From Caminicella sporogenes DSM 14501 (GTDB lineage: Bacteria; Bacillota; Clostridia; Peptostreptococcales; Caminicellaceae), in contig NZ_FRAJ01000013.1 of the NCBI RefSeq assembly GCF_900142285.1, forward strand, positions 25,841 to 89,840: a stretch of DNA of 64,000 nucleotides, written 5' to 3'. The position numbers were made by a program, and so were the translations under genes. Under the pieces are notes generated by a model. The model had not been told where the DNA came from and ran no database searches. It saw nothing but the letters and a program-made list of their open reading frames with translations. Position 1 is the stretch's first letter. Every line of letters starts with the position of its first letter. Of this stretch, positions 1 through 9,336 are shown piece by piece.

Positions 1-396
1 TTTATTAAGCAGTTTTCCTGTCAAATTTCCAAATAATACAGCTATAGGTGTAGATAGTACAATACACAAAAGAAATCCCCATATGCCACCTATTTTCCAA
101 TGTGCTATTGCAATAATTGCTATTTGCCCCGCCATTGCTCCAATTGTAATACCAAAATTTAATCCCATACCTGCTAAAACGGGAATAATAAGCGAAAGAA
201 CTAAAAATGAATTTCTTGTAATTCTAGTAAGCAGTTCATTTATTATATAAAAAGGAGATAACTTTGAAATATATATCGCAATCATACATATAACAACAAA
301 TAATAGAGTAACACTGTGATTAATTAAGAACTTTTTTATTTTAAATGAATTATTTTTATCTTCTTTTAAAAATTCTAATTTATTTACATCAGCCAT
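1..396 (-). CDS. ABC transporter permease (BPD_transp_2 type), 3' part outside window
   Basis: This is the N-terminal 132 residues of a membrane permease; the gene runs off the left edge. It begins ATG (MADVNKLEFL) one base after the stop of the upstream permease, behind AGGAGG. A hydrophilic N-terminus of about 25 residues is followed by hydrophobic segments (about 27-47, 65-85, 90-125), with GLNFGITIGAMAGQIA resembling the conserved glycine-rich segment of sugar/nucleoside-type permeases. It is the last visible gene of the four-gene importer operon and would form a heterodimeric channel with its neighbour. The substrate is unknown. Confidence 0.85.
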   Translation of the reverse strand, partial: MADVNKLEFLKEDKNNSFKIKKFLINHSVTLLFVVICMIAIYISKLSPFYIINELLTRITRNSFLVLSLIIPVLAGMGLNFGITIGAMAGQIAIIAIAHWKIGGIWGFLLCIVLSTPIAVLFGNLTGKLLNK

Positions 397-397
397 A

Positions 398-1438
398 CTA
401 CTTTTCACCTCCTACTTGAGTAAGTGCATAAAGAATTATTCCATTTTGTACTATCATGCGGAGAACTTCTGATAAATTTCCTTCACTTACAACTGCATTT
501 GCAACAGGAAGTGCAACAGTTAAAAGTCCCTGAAATAATAATACTCCTATAATTACATGAGATATTTTAGCTTTTTTAGCTGATGCACCGCCAATTAAAA
601 TTGCTGCTACTGCTGGAAAAGCCATATATAGCGGTGCTAAATACAATTGAAAAAATCCATAACTTTGAGCATAAACTAAGATTCCCACTGCTCCGAGTAC
701 ATTAGAAAGTATTGTACCTATAATTCTCGTCTTATCTACATTTATGCCAGATGCCTGTGCAAACTTAGGATTATCTCCTGCCGCTCTAATTGCAATACCT
801 AATTTGCTTCGAGTAAAAAGCCAAACTATAATACATGTACCAAAGAAAAATAATAAAAGTCCTGTTGGTATATATATGTGCCCTATTCTTATTCCCAACC
901 AGTTATTAAGTATTTCTCCAAATGTTGTATCAAGTGAAATTGTAACCCTTAATCCCTTTCCTATCGGCCAAACCATTTCTCTGTGTTTGAATGGTAAAAA
1001 TATCCACATCATACACATAAAAGAAACTATTGAAAACCCAGTATAAGTTGCAACTAACATCTCTGAACCTTTTATCTTGTTTAGTAACATTCCGTAAATT
1101 AATCCAGTTATTACAGCAAAGGGCAAAGAAATCAATATAGCAGCAATAAAAGCCCACATCCCTACAAATCCCATTTCTAGACTAATAAGTCCTCCAAGAA
1201 GCCCGCAAATTATTCCAAGAGGCAGAGCAAAATTTGGTCCTATTCCCGATTGAATTGCTGGCACCATAGCAAGAACTAAAATGCCAAACATTCCAAATCT
1301 ACGAATCGTATCAGATACAAGCGTACTAATAGGTAATTTTATGATAAAAGAAACTATCCAAAGAAATAAGAAAAATAAACTTATAATTAATCTTGGAAGC
1401 CCTATTTTTTTTGTATATTGCTTTACCGTATCAGTCAT
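398..1438 (-). CDS. ABC transporter permease (sugar/nucleoside type)
   Basis: A 346-residue polytopic membrane protein of the BPD_transp_2 family, with about 8-10 hydrophobic segments. GPNFALPLGIICGLLGG (about residues 67-83) and RAAGDNPKFAQASGINV (about 218-234) are the characteristic permease motifs; the second is the EAA-like loop that contacts the ATPase. The ATG directly follows the TAA of the ATPase gene, and its AGGAGG lies inside the last ATPase codons, so translation is probably coupled. It imports an unidentified solute together with the neighbouring permease, ATPase and lipoprotein. Confidence 0.88.
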   Translation of the reverse strand: MTDTVKQYTKKIGLPRLIISLFFLFLWIVSFIIKLPISTLVSDTIRRFGMFGILVLAMVPAIQSGIGPNFALPLGIICGLLGGLISLEMGFVGMWAFIAAILISLPFAVITGLIYGMLLNKIKGSEMLVATYTGFSIVSFMCMMWIFLPFKHREMVWPIGKGLRVTISLDTTFGEILNNWLGIRIGHIYIPTGLLLFFFGTCIIVWLFTRSKLGIAIRAAGDNPKFAQASGINVDKTRIIGTILSNVLGAVGILVYAQSYGFFQLYLAPLYMAFPAVAAILIGGASAKKAKISHVIIGVLLFQGLLTVALPVANAVVSEGNLSEVLRMIVQNGIILYALTQVGGEK

Positions 1439-3049
1439 TTAAATAGCCTCCTTATTATAAAGTTTATGATATTCTCCAGCCATCATTAAACCAAAATCTC
1501 TATCACTATCAGTCGGTTTTAAAATACCTTCTACTTTTCCTTCAGAAATAATCACTATTCTATCAGATATTGCTCTAAGCTCAGCAAGTTCACTTGAAGT
1601 CATAATTATAGTCATTCCAAATTCTTTATTCAATTTCACCAGTAAATCTAAAACTAACTTTTTAGCTCCTATATCAATTCCTCTAGTAGGTTCAGAAACA
1701 AATAATACTTCTGGCTCTAAAGTAAGAGCTCTAGCTAAACAAACTTTTTGCTGATTTCCTCCACTCAATCGCCTTGTAAGCTGCTCAGGTCCAGTACACC
1801 TTATATCTAATTCTTTAATCATTTTTAATGCATGATTTCTAATTTCTTTTTTATCTAATTGATTAAATATACCAAATCTTTTTAAAAATTTATTTTTTAT
1901 CTGCATAGTAGTTACTACAATATTATGTTCGATAGAAGAATCTAAAAGTAATCCTACTCCTCTCCTATCTTCCGATACAAATGCTAAACCTCTTTTTAAA
2001 GCTTCATAAGTATCATTTAACTTTAATTTTTCCCCTTTTAAATATACCTCTCCCGAGGAAGGATAAAGTCCCATTATGCCATTAGCTATACCTATTTTCC
2101 CTTGCCCAGCTAATCCTCCTATTCCAAGTATTTCGCCCTTTTTAATTTCAAGATTAATCCCCTTAACTTCTTCACCGGGCATATCTACTTTTAAATTTTT
2201 TATAGACAATATAGTTTCTCTCTTTTCAAAATCTTCTCCATCTTCTCCACTTTTTGCAATAACTTCTACTTTTCTACCTACCATAAGTTCTGCTAACTCC
2301 AAAACATTCGTTTCTTCTTTCTTGCGAGTAGCAACTAGCTCTCCATCTCTGAGAATAGTAATACTATCAGCAGCTTTCATAACTTCATCAAGCCTGTGGG
2401 TAATAAACAAAATAGCTATTCCAGATGATGCTAGTTTTTTCATTGCCTTAATAAGATTATCTGCCTCACTTTCTGTAAGCACAGCAGTAGGTTCATCAAA
2501 AACTAAAAGTTTAACTCCTACTTTATCTATTTCTCTAGCAATTTCTACAAACTGCATATACCCTACAGGAAGTCCTGCTATCCTTGCCCACTCATCTATA
2601 TCTATTCCAAGAGTATCTAAGGCTTTTCGAGCATCTTTCCCCATTTTTTTATAATCTAAAAATTTCAAACTATCTCTTTTAAAAATTCTTGATACCAAAT
2701 TATCTTTGGTAATTTCTCTATTTAATTTTATATTTTCTGTCAATGTAAAACCGGGTATGAGCATAAACTCCTGATGAACCATACCAATTCCACATTCCAT
2801 AGCTTCCTTTGGAGACTTTACTTCTCTTTTTTTTCCATCTATATAAACTTCTCCGCTAAACCCACCAGTTGAATGAATTACAGGCATACCAAATAAAATA
2901 TTCATAAGCGTAGATTTTCCAGCACCATTTTCTCCTAACAGAGCATGTATTTCTCCCCTTTTAACAGATAAATTTACACCTTTTAAAACTTTATTACCAA
3001 AATATTCCTTATTTATATTTTTCATCTGCAGCATATACTTTTCCTGCAT
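1439..3049 (-). CDS. Sugar-type ABC transporter ATPase with two nucleotide-binding domains
   Basis: A 536-residue fused ATPase of the RbsA/MglA/YufO class. NBD1 carries Walker A GENGAGKST near residue 40 and Walker B LLVFDEPT, but its signature reads LPVGYMQFVEIA and is degenerate. NBD2 has a degenerate Walker A (GLAGQGKIG) but an intact LSGGNQQKV signature and VSEPTRGID. This asymmetry is normal for the family, where one composite ATP site is weak. The start ATG follows a GGGTGAG site. It lies downstream of the binding-protein gene and abuts the first permease gene. It energises solute import at the inner face of the membrane. Confidence 0.92.
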   Translation of the reverse strand: MQEKYMLQMKNINKEYFGNKVLKGVNLSVKRGEIHALLGENGAGKSTLMNILFGMPVIHSTGGFSGEVYIDGKKREVKSPKEAMECGIGMVHQEFMLIPGFTLTENIKLNREITKDNLVSRIFKRDSLKFLDYKKMGKDARKALDTLGIDIDEWARIAGLPVGYMQFVEIAREIDKVGVKLLVFDEPTAVLTESEADNLIKAMKKLASSGIAILFITHRLDEVMKAADSITILRDGELVATRKKEETNVLELAELMVGRKVEVIAKSGEDGEDFEKRETILSIKNLKVDMPGEEVKGINLEIKKGEILGIGGLAGQGKIGIANGIMGLYPSSGEVYLKGEKLKLNDTYEALKRGLAFVSEDRRGVGLLLDSSIEHNIVVTTMQIKNKFLKRFGIFNQLDKKEIRNHALKMIKELDIRCTGPEQLTRRLSGGNQQKVCLARALTLEPEVLFVSEPTRGIDIGAKKLVLDLLVKLNKEFGMTIIMTSSELAELRAISDRIVIISEGKVEGILKPTDSDRDFGLMMAGEYHKLYNKEAI

Positions 3050-3082
3050 ATAATCTCACCCGCCTTCAAAGTTTCATCAAAA

Positions 3083-3113
3083 TGTAAGGCTGCCAAATAA
3101 AGGCAACCTTACA
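3083..3113 (-). terminator. Intercistronic hairpin between binding-protein and ATPase genes
   Basis: Inverted repeat with arms at 3083-3094 and 3102-3113 (TGTAAGGCTGCC, seven-base loop, one mismatch), followed on the minus strand by TTTTG. It sits just after the lipoprotein stop codon. Such hairpins often stabilise the 5' binding-protein mRNA or partially terminate, giving excess binding protein over transporter. That role is inferred. Confidence 0.6.
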
Positions 3114-3148
3114 CATATTCTTTATAAATAATCATTTATGATAATCTA

Positions 3149-4345
3149 TTAAAAATCTAAAAAGTCTAATAGCACCATTAAATAATTATCATACTTATTA
3201 CCATTTTCTTCAAGTGGAGTTAAGCTTATATCAGTTTTTGCATATTCTTTAAACTTGTCCTTAATAACATCTACATCTAATTTGCCATTAGTTTTTCCTT
3301 CTATATAAGCCTTAGCATATTCTGCTCCAGCTTCAATAAACATCATAGCAACTGGAACTGGCCATGTAGAAAATCTACCTGTTCCACCTTTTTCTGCAAT
3401 TTTAGCTTTTATTTGTTCTATAGCATATTCAACGTCTCCTTTTTTATCTTCTGGTATTTCTATACCTAAAGCTGATGGAAATCCATGATATGGAGATGGA
3501 CAGCAAGGTTGAGGATAAATAGCACCTTCTTCAAGACAAGCTGAAATTAATGGAACTTGCATAGCACAATTTGTACTGAAAAATGCTGTATCCTTTCCAT
3601 ATTTTTCAACCATTCTTGGCACATCTTCAAGTATGAACTGCTGAGCTCCTGATACACCAGCATCACCTGTTGGGTCTGGAGCAGTAGCATCAACAAATTT
3701 TATACCTAACTTTTCACAATTTTCTTTTAACAAATCTCTCCTTGCTGCTAAAAGCGGATATGACATATGTCTTGGAAATGAATAGTGCACAAGTACTTTA
3801 GCACCTTGTTTTTTAGCTTGTTTTGGAATAGTTTCTCCCATTGCTAATTCATTCATAGCAAATACAACATCTGCCACTGCAGCTATCTGACTAGGGTCTT
3901 CACCCGGAGTACCAGCAATAAATAAAATATCATCTCTTATTTCTCTAGCTTTTTTAATAGCTGCAACAGTTCCAGGAACAGCCTGAACTATAATTATAGC
4001 TTTTACATCTGGGTCTGATGCCATATTTAAAACATTTGCTATAGTTGTTTCCTGCTCATCCATAAACTTATCCGGATAAGTCATTAATATAACATGTTCT
4101 TTACCATATTTCTTTTGAACTCTCTGAGCTGCCCTATATTCCTCTTCATTCTGAGATACTGTGCCTGTCATAATGCCTATCTTCCAATTATTAGAAGTGT
4201 TTGAAGTTTGAGCTGACTGCTCATCTACTTTTTCTGCTTCATTTGAAGTATTATTATCCGACTCATTTGAAGCAGGTTGGCTACAACCAATTAAACCAAG
4301 TACCAAAGAAAGTATAAGCATTATTGACAATAATTTTTTTAACAT
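3149..4345 (-). CDS. DUF3798-like substrate-binding lipoprotein of ABC importer
   Basis: A secreted lipoprotein of 398 residues. The signal peptide MLKKLLSIMLILSLVLGL is followed by a lipobox with Cys21, then a Ser/Asn/Glu-rich linker to about residue 55 and a periplasmic-binding-like body beginning WKIGIMTGTVSQNEEEYRAA. The body matches what I know of the DUF3798 family. I chose the ATG at 4345, behind GGGGG, rather than the in-frame GTG at 4432, because the signal peptide starts there. It is the first gene of the importer operon and supplies ligand specificity. The ligand is unknown; nucleosides or sugars are guesses from the ATPase and permease class. Confidence 0.85.
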   Translation of the reverse strand: MLKKLLSIMLILSLVLGLIGCSQPASNESDNNTSNEAEKVDEQSAQTSNTSNNWKIGIMTGTVSQNEEEYRAAQRVQKKYGKEHVILMTYPDKFMDEQETTIANVLNMASDPDVKAIIIVQAVPGTVAAIKKAREIRDDILFIAGTPGEDPSQIAAVADVVFAMNELAMGETIPKQAKKQGAKVLVHYSFPRHMSYPLLAARRDLLKENCEKLGIKFVDATAPDPTGDAGVSGAQQFILEDVPRMVEKYGKDTAFFSTNCAMQVPLISACLEEGAIYPQPCCPSPYHGFPSALGIEIPEDKKGDVEYAIEQIKAKIAEKGGTGRFSTWPVPVAMMFIEAGAEYAKAYIEGKTNGKLDVDVIKDKFKEYAKTDISLTPLEENGNKYDNYLMVLLDFLDF

Positions 4346-4778
4346 TAATAAAATCCCCCTTTGTTTTATCTTTGTTATGTAACAAATTAATCTTTTTAAA
4401 CAATTTAATATTAAATTTGTCCCTCCTTTCACATATTTTTTAAAAATTTATTATTAATAATATGTAAACAAGTATTGATTAATTCCTGAATTTTTATCAA
4501 AGAACTAACATTTTCGTTCTATTTTGACCTTAAATCACAATTAAATCTACTCAATTAATTTCTTTGTAAGTAAATAGATTCTACATTTATTAGAATTTTC
4601 CTTCTATTTTAATTTATTTTTATTTTTAAAATTTTTTATATATTAAAAAAATATTTTACCAACTATAATTTTATAAAATGTATATTTTAAATTTCTATAT
4701 TTTAAAATAACTTTGGGAACACTATCTATGAAAATATTTTTAAACAAATCATATAAAATAAGGCAGGTGGTTATAAAT
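4346..4778. other. Divergent intergenic region between importer operon and FtsH-like gene
   Basis: About 430 bases of very AT-rich DNA separating divergent transcripts, so both promoters should lie here. I see no confident sigma-A promoter. On the minus strand an AGGAGGG site (about 4421-4427) has no suitable start codon within the usual distance. It may mark an unused or leader reading frame ahead of the lipoprotein gene. Confidence 0.5.
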
Positions 4779-6338
4779 TTGAAAAGAAAAACTATCTTTT
4801 TTATTATTTTTATTTCAATAATTGTCAATACAGTTATTATTGCTCTTTCAAATAGTAGTAATAACTTTTCAAATATCTTCAATAATACAAGTAAATATAT
4901 TTTTATATTGTTTAACATTATTTTAATCATTTGTTTTTTTAGAATTAACAACTCTCCTCAATTAGCTACTGTAAACTTAAAAAATGAAAAAAATGAAAAA
5001 AGGCGTGAAGAAAACAGTAGTCCCAAAATAGGTTTTTCAGATGTAGCCGGTTTAGAAGAAGTAAAAGAAGAACTAGGTGAAATAATTGATTTTTTAAAAA
5101 ATCCAGAAAAATATAAAGCTATGGGAGCAAAAATCCCTAAAGGTATACTGCTCTATGGCCCACCCGGAACTGGTAAAACCCTATTAGCTAAAGCTATAGC
5201 AGGAGAAACAAATTCAAAATTCATACATGCAAGCGGCTCTGAGTTCGTAGAAAAATACGTAGGAGTTGGTGCAAAAAGAGTAAGAACCCTTTTTGAAAAA
5301 GCTAGAAAAGAATCTCCTTCTGTTATTTTTATAGATGAAATTGATGCTATAGGTGCAAAGAGAAGTTTAGAAAGCAATAATGAAAAAGACCAAACTTTAA
5401 ATCAATTATTAATTGAAATGGATGGATTCAACAATGACCAAACTATAATAGTAATCGGTGCTACAAATCGTATAGATATGCTTGATGAAGCATTACTGCG
5501 TCCGGGCAGATTTGATAGAAATATATATATTGGAAATCCAGATATTAATTCTAGAAAGGAAATCTTTAAAGTACATTTAAAAAACAAACCTATAAATCCT
5601 AATATAAATATAGAAGAACTTGCAAAAAAAACACACGGTATGTCAGGTGCTCATATTTCTAACATTGCAAATGAAGCTGCTATTTTAGCAGTTAGAAAAA
5701 ATAAAAAAATTATTGATAAAGAAGATTTTGATGAAGCTATTGAAAAAGTCATAGGAGGACTTGAAAGAAAAAATTCTCATATCATTGATAAAGAAAAAAG
5801 AAGGGTTTCTTTTCATGAAGCCGGTCATGCTTTAATGGGAAAAATTTTAAATACAGATTTAATTACTAAAATCTCTATAATTCCAAGAAGTCAAGCACTT
5901 GGCTATGTAATGTATACTCCAGAAGAAGAAAGATTTTTAATCACTAAAGAAGAACTTTTTAACAAAATTAAAGTAATGCTCGCAGGAAGAGCAGCAGAAG
6001 AAGTAATATATGGAAATATATCAACTGGAGCTAAAGATGACCTTAAAAAAGCAAATCAATTAGCTTTTCAAATGGTTTGCGAATACGGAATGAGTAATCT
6101 AGAAAATAGATTTTTCGAACCAACACTTATAAAAACTTGCTACAATATAATAGATGAAGAAATAAACAAAATAATAAATTCCTGCTACAAAGATTCTTTT
6201 GAAATAATAAAATCTAAAAAAGATATTTTATGTAAAATAGCAGAATCTTTATATGAAAAAGAAAGTTTAACAGGAGAAGAATTGGAAAACATCTTAAAAG
6301 AACATGAAAATTCAAATAACCTATTAGTAAAAACATAA
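4779..6338 (+). CDS. FtsH-like membrane AAA+ zinc protease, short solitary paralogue
   Basis: About 519 residues, shorter than typical FtsH (600-650). Two N-terminal hydrophobic segments (about 5-22 and 38-55) flank a very short extracytoplasmic loop. The AAA+ module has Walker A GPPGTGKT (about 127-134), Walker B VIFIDEIDAIG (about 182-192) and the second region of homology ending RPGRFDR. The peptidase has HEAGH (about 346-350), and GAKDD supplies the third zinc ligand. I chose TTG 4779 behind AGGTGG over an upstream in-frame TTG that has no ribosome site. It should degrade membrane or cytosolic proteins. It stands alone, away from the tilS-hpt-ftsH context, so it is probably an accessory FtsH. 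Confidence 0.88.
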   Translation: MKRKTIFFIIFISIIVNTVIIALSNSSNNFSNIFNNTSKYIFILFNIILIICFFRINNSPQLATVNLKNEKNEKRREENSSPKIGFSDVAGLEEVKEELGEIIDFLKNPEKYKAMGAKIPKGILLYGPPGTGKTLLAKAIAGETNSKFIHASGSEFVEKYVGVGAKRVRTLFEKARKESPSVIFIDEIDAIGAKRSLESNNEKDQTLNQLLIEMDGFNNDQTIIVIGATNRIDMLDEALLRPGRFDRNIYIGNPDINSRKEIFKVHLKNKPINPNINIEELAKKTHGMSGAHISNIANEAAILAVRKNKKIIDKEDFDEAIEKVIGGLERKNSHIIDKEKRRVSFHEAGHALMGKILNTDLITKISIIPRSQALGYVMYTPEEERFLITKEELFNKIKVMLAGRAAEEVIYGNISTGAKDDLKKANQLAFQMVCEYGMSNLENRFFEPTLIKTCYNIIDEEINKIINSCYKDSFEIIKSKKDILCKIAESLYEKESLTGEELENILKEHENSNNLLVKT

Positions 6339-6367
6339 AAGTCGTCTAAATTTAATAGACGACTTTT
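6337..6367. terminator. Bidirectional terminator between ftsH-like gene and thrS
   Basis: Perfect 12-bp stem (6337-6348 with 6356-6367) and a 7-base loop, with A/T runs on both sides. It serves the convergent ftsH-like and thrS transcripts. Confidence 0.9.
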
Positions 6368-6374
6368 ATGTTTT

Positions 6375-8297
6375 TTAAATATTAGTTAAAACTCTATTTT
6401 TTATTTCTTCTACTATTTGATTAATAAAATCTTGTAAATTTTGACTTCCTAATTCACCTTTATCTCTTGAACGAACAGAAATTGTATTAGTTTCTTCTTC
6501 TTTATCTCCAATTATTATCATATAAGGTATTTTTTGTAGTTGTGCTTCACGTATCTTATAACCTATTTTTTCACTTCTACTATCAATTTCAACTTTTATA
6601 TCATTTTCCTTCATTATGTCAGCAACTTTTTTTGCATATTCAACATGCCTGTCAGTAATAGGTAAAATCTTAACCTGAATAGGAGCAAGCCAAGTTGGAA
6701 ATCTACCAGCAAAATGTTCAATTAGTATACCTATAAATCTCTCAATGCTTCCAAAAGCAACTCTATGAATTACTATAGGTCTATGTTTTTCTCCATCTTT
6801 TCCTATATAAGTCAAATCAAATCTTTGAGGCAATTGGAAATCAAGCTGAATAGTTCCACACTGCCATGTCCTACCTAGACAGTCCTCTAAATGAAAATCT
6901 ATCTTAGGTCCGTAAAAAGCTCCATCACCCTCATTTAATTTATATGGAAGCTCTAATTCCTCTAATGCTTCTTTTAATGCCGATTCAGCCATTTCCCATT
7001 CTTCATCAGTACCCATTGAATCTTCAGGTCTTGTTGACAATTCGACATGATATTTAAAACCAAACTTTGAATAAACCTCATCAATCAACTTTGCTACTCC
7101 TTTAATTTCATCTTTTATCTGTTCTGGAAGCATAAATATATGTGCATCATCTTGAGTAAAAGCTCTAACCCTCATAAGCCCATGTAAAACTCCAGAAAGC
7201 TCATGTCTGTGAACTCTACCAACTTCTGCCACTCTCATAGGAAAATCTCTATAAGAACGCATTTCTGTCTTATAAATAAGCATTCCGCCAGGACAGTTCA
7301 TAGGTTTAATAGCATAATCTTCATCATCAATTAATAATGTATACATATTTTCTTTGTAGTGATACCAGTGTCCTGAAGTCTCCCATAATTTCCTATTTAA
7401 AATGATAGGAGTTTCTACTTCTACATATCCAGCTTTTTTATGAACCTCTCTCCAATATTCAAGCAAAGTATTTTTTAACTCCATACCATTTGGCAAGAAA
7501 AATGGAAAACCCGGTCCTTCTTCTAATATAGCAAATAATTTTAATTCTTTTCCCAATTTCCTGTGGTCTCTTTTTTTAGCTTCTTCTACTTTATACAAAT
7601 ATTCTTCCAATAATTTTTTCTTAGGAAAAGAAGTTCCATAAATCCTCTGAAGCATTTTATTTTTTTCATCGCCTCTCCAATATGCTCCAGCAATACTTAA
7701 CAGTTTAAAAGCCTTGACATATTTAGTTGAAGGTAAATGAGGTCCTCTACAAAGGTCTACAAATTCTCCCTGTTTATAAAAAGATATAGTTTCACCTTCA
7801 GGAAGGTCTTTTATAAGTTCTACCTTATATATTTCACCTTTTTCTTCCATCAACTTTAAAGCTTCTTCTCTTGAAAGTTCAAATCTTTCTATTTTCAAAT
7901 CTTCTTTAATTATCTTTTCCATTTCCTTTTCTATTTTTTCTAAATCTTCAGGTGTAAATTTATACTCAGAATCAAAATCATAATAATATCCATTATCAAT
8001 AGATGGACCAATTGCAAGTTTAGTATCTGGATATAATCTCTTAACTGCTTGTGCTAATATATGAGAACTTGTATGCCTAAATACATCTTTTCCCTTCTCA
8101 TCTTCAAATCTTAATATATTAACTTCACTATCTTCATTGATTTTATAATCAAGCCCTACTACCTCTCCATTTACCTCTCCTGCTACAGCTTCTTTTGCAA
8201 GCCTTTTACTTATCATTTCAGCAATTTCTAATATAGTAATGCCTTTAAACACTTCTTTCTCAGACCCATCTTTCAATATAATCTTAATTTTTTCCAT
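6375..8297 (-). CDS. thrS: Threonyl-tRNA synthetase
   Basis: About 640 residues, full family length. An N-terminal TGS domain (about 1-62) is followed by the editing domain with HTSSHILAQAV, the class II catalytic core (motif 2 region MRVAEVGRVHRHE; motif 3 near VIHRVAFGSIERF), and a C-terminal anticodon-binding domain (PIQVKILPITDRH onward). It charges tRNA-Thr. The start is ATG 8297 behind GGAGGG; the in-frame GTG two codons upstream is too close to that site. A T-box leader precedes it, so expression responds to uncharged tRNA-Thr. Confidence 0.97.
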   Translation of the reverse strand: MEKIKIILKDGSEKEVFKGITILEIAEMISKRLAKEAVAGEVNGEVVGLDYKINEDSEVNILRFEDEKGKDVFRHTSSHILAQAVKRLYPDTKLAIGPSIDNGYYYDFDSEYKFTPEDLEKIEKEMEKIIKEDLKIERFELSREEALKLMEEKGEIYKVELIKDLPEGETISFYKQGEFVDLCRGPHLPSTKYVKAFKLLSIAGAYWRGDEKNKMLQRIYGTSFPKKKLLEEYLYKVEEAKKRDHRKLGKELKLFAILEEGPGFPFFLPNGMELKNTLLEYWREVHKKAGYVEVETPIILNRKLWETSGHWYHYKENMYTLLIDDEDYAIKPMNCPGGMLIYKTEMRSYRDFPMRVAEVGRVHRHELSGVLHGLMRVRAFTQDDAHIFMLPEQIKDEIKGVAKLIDEVYSKFGFKYHVELSTRPEDSMGTDEEWEMAESALKEALEELELPYKLNEGDGAFYGPKIDFHLEDCLGRTWQCGTIQLDFQLPQRFDLTYIGKDGEKHRPIVIHRVAFGSIERFIGILIEHFAGRFPTWLAPIQVKILPITDRHVEYAKKVADIMKENDIKVEIDSRSEKIGYKIREAQLQKIPYMIIIGDKEEETNTISVRSRDKGELGSQNLQDFINQIVEEIKNRVLTNI

Positions 8298-8318
8298 ATA
8301 CACACCCTCCTTTTTTTA

Positions 8319-8585
8319 CTTTAGCAATAAAAAAACTCCCATCCCTATAAAAAGGGACGAGAGCTGTATCCCGCGGTTCCACCCTAATTGAAAAATCCAC
8401 TCTTACAGCATTAACGTTGCCACCCGGTAATCTTTTCACCTATAGGCTACTAAGATTACTGCTCAAGGGTAGTTTTCCCATAGTCATGTCGGAAATGCTC
8501 TCAGCCAATGACATTTCCTCTCTGTAGACTGGGGCTATAGTACTCTTCCCTATCACAGCATTAACTAATATTTACTTGTATTTAA
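8319..8585 (-). promoter_or_regulatory. T-box leader of thrS
   Basis: The minus strand carries the T-box core AGGGTGGAACCGCGG (8371-8385). It is followed by a terminator hairpin (8336-8363) ending in a T run just before thrS, and is preceded by about 200 bases of Stem I-like structure. Uncharged tRNA-Thr should pair with the T-box and a specifier codon and favour the antiterminator. A candidate specifier ACC lies in CTACCCTTGAG of the distal part, but I could not fold the RNA to prove it. Confidence 0.93.
8336..8363 (-). terminator. T-box-controlled terminator of thrS
   Basis: Stem CTC(T)CGTCCC with GGGATGGGAG, A/T-rich loop, followed on the minus strand by a run of seven T. The 5' arm overlaps the antiterminator sequence, as expected in a T-box riboswitch. 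Confidence 0.85.
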
Positions 8586-8591
8586 TTTATT

Positions 8592-8619
8592 ATTATATTT
8601 AAAAAAAAGTATTTGTCAA
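8592..8619 (-). promoter_or_regulatory. Sigma-A promoter of thrS leader
   Basis: TTGACA (8614-8619) and TATAAT (8592-8597) on the minus strand, spacer 16. The predicted transcription start near 8585 is just before the T-box structure. Confidence 0.8.
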
Positions 8620-8650
8620 TAATATTACACTTTTTTTCTGATTTTATACC

Positions 8651-9253
8651 TTAAAATTGTAAAATTATCAATCCTTGTATAATTCCAATTAAAAACCCAA
8701 TTAAACCACCTAATAATTCTATATGTTTTAATTCTCTTTTGGCAATATTTAAAATTATTCTTTCTAATTTCTCAAGTTCAAAATTAATAATTTTTTCTTC
8801 TATTATTTCTGAAATTTTCACTTTACTTGTAGCTCTGTGTATAAGTCTTTCAGCTAATTCATTTATAACTTCTTCTCCCTGAGTTTCAATAACTTCATCT
8901 GCATAAGCTATAATCATATTTTTTATAGTTGTAGGAATTAAAGTAGGTATTTTTTGTTCTATTATAGTTTTTACTCTTTCTTTAATTTCCAATATAATCT
9001 CTGATTTATTTTCTCTTTCAATAAACTTATCTATGATTTCTTCAATAGATATGAGCTCCGTTTCAACTGTATGTCCAATGCTTTTTGCTATTTCACTTTT
9101 TCTCTTTGGTATTAATCCTTGTATATAAAAATTTACACCGGGTATTTTTATAGGTTTTAGCGGTCTAAATATTAATTTTATAGCAAATACATTAGTAAGC
9201 CAGCCTATTACAGCACCTATTACAGCTAAAAACAACAATTTTCCCCAAAACAT
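8651..9253 (-). CDS. DUF445 family membrane protein
   Basis: About 200 residues with hydrophobic segments at both termini (about 6-26 and 182-200) and a charged, helical, coiled-coil-like middle. The N-terminus AVIGWLTNVFAIKLIFRPL and IQGLIPKRKSEIAKSIG are the DUF445 (YheB/YtwB-like) hallmarks. Its function is unknown; related Bacillus proteins occur in sporulating cells. The start could be the GTG three codons upstream, but the ATG after AGAGGTGG fits better. It lies downstream of the YtxC gene on the same strand with a 75-base gap. Confidence 0.8.
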   Translation of the reverse strand: MFWGKLLFLAVIGAVIGWLTNVFAIKLIFRPLKPIKIPGVNFYIQGLIPKRKSEIAKSIGHTVETELISIEEIIDKFIERENKSEIILEIKERVKTIIEQKIPTLIPTTIKNMIIAYADEVIETQGEEVINELAERLIHRATSKVKISEIIEEKIINFELEKLERIILNIAKRELKHIELLGGLIGFLIGIIQGLIILQF

Positions 9254-9336
9254 CAATTCCACCTCTTAAATTTTGTCTTCTGTAAGCATAAAAAGTATAT
9301 CATATAAAAAAAATTCTTACAATATAAATAAATATT

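Noticed and set aside
2076..2654. 192-codon plus-strand open frame opposite the ATPase gene
   Set aside because: Antisense shadow with Ser/Ile-rich composition and no ribosome site; the minus-strand ATPase is clearly the real gene.
4643..4951. 102-codon minus-strand frame before the FtsH-like gene
   Set aside because: Lys/Ile/Leu-rich AT-driven frame overlapping the FtsH N-terminus, without a ribosome site.
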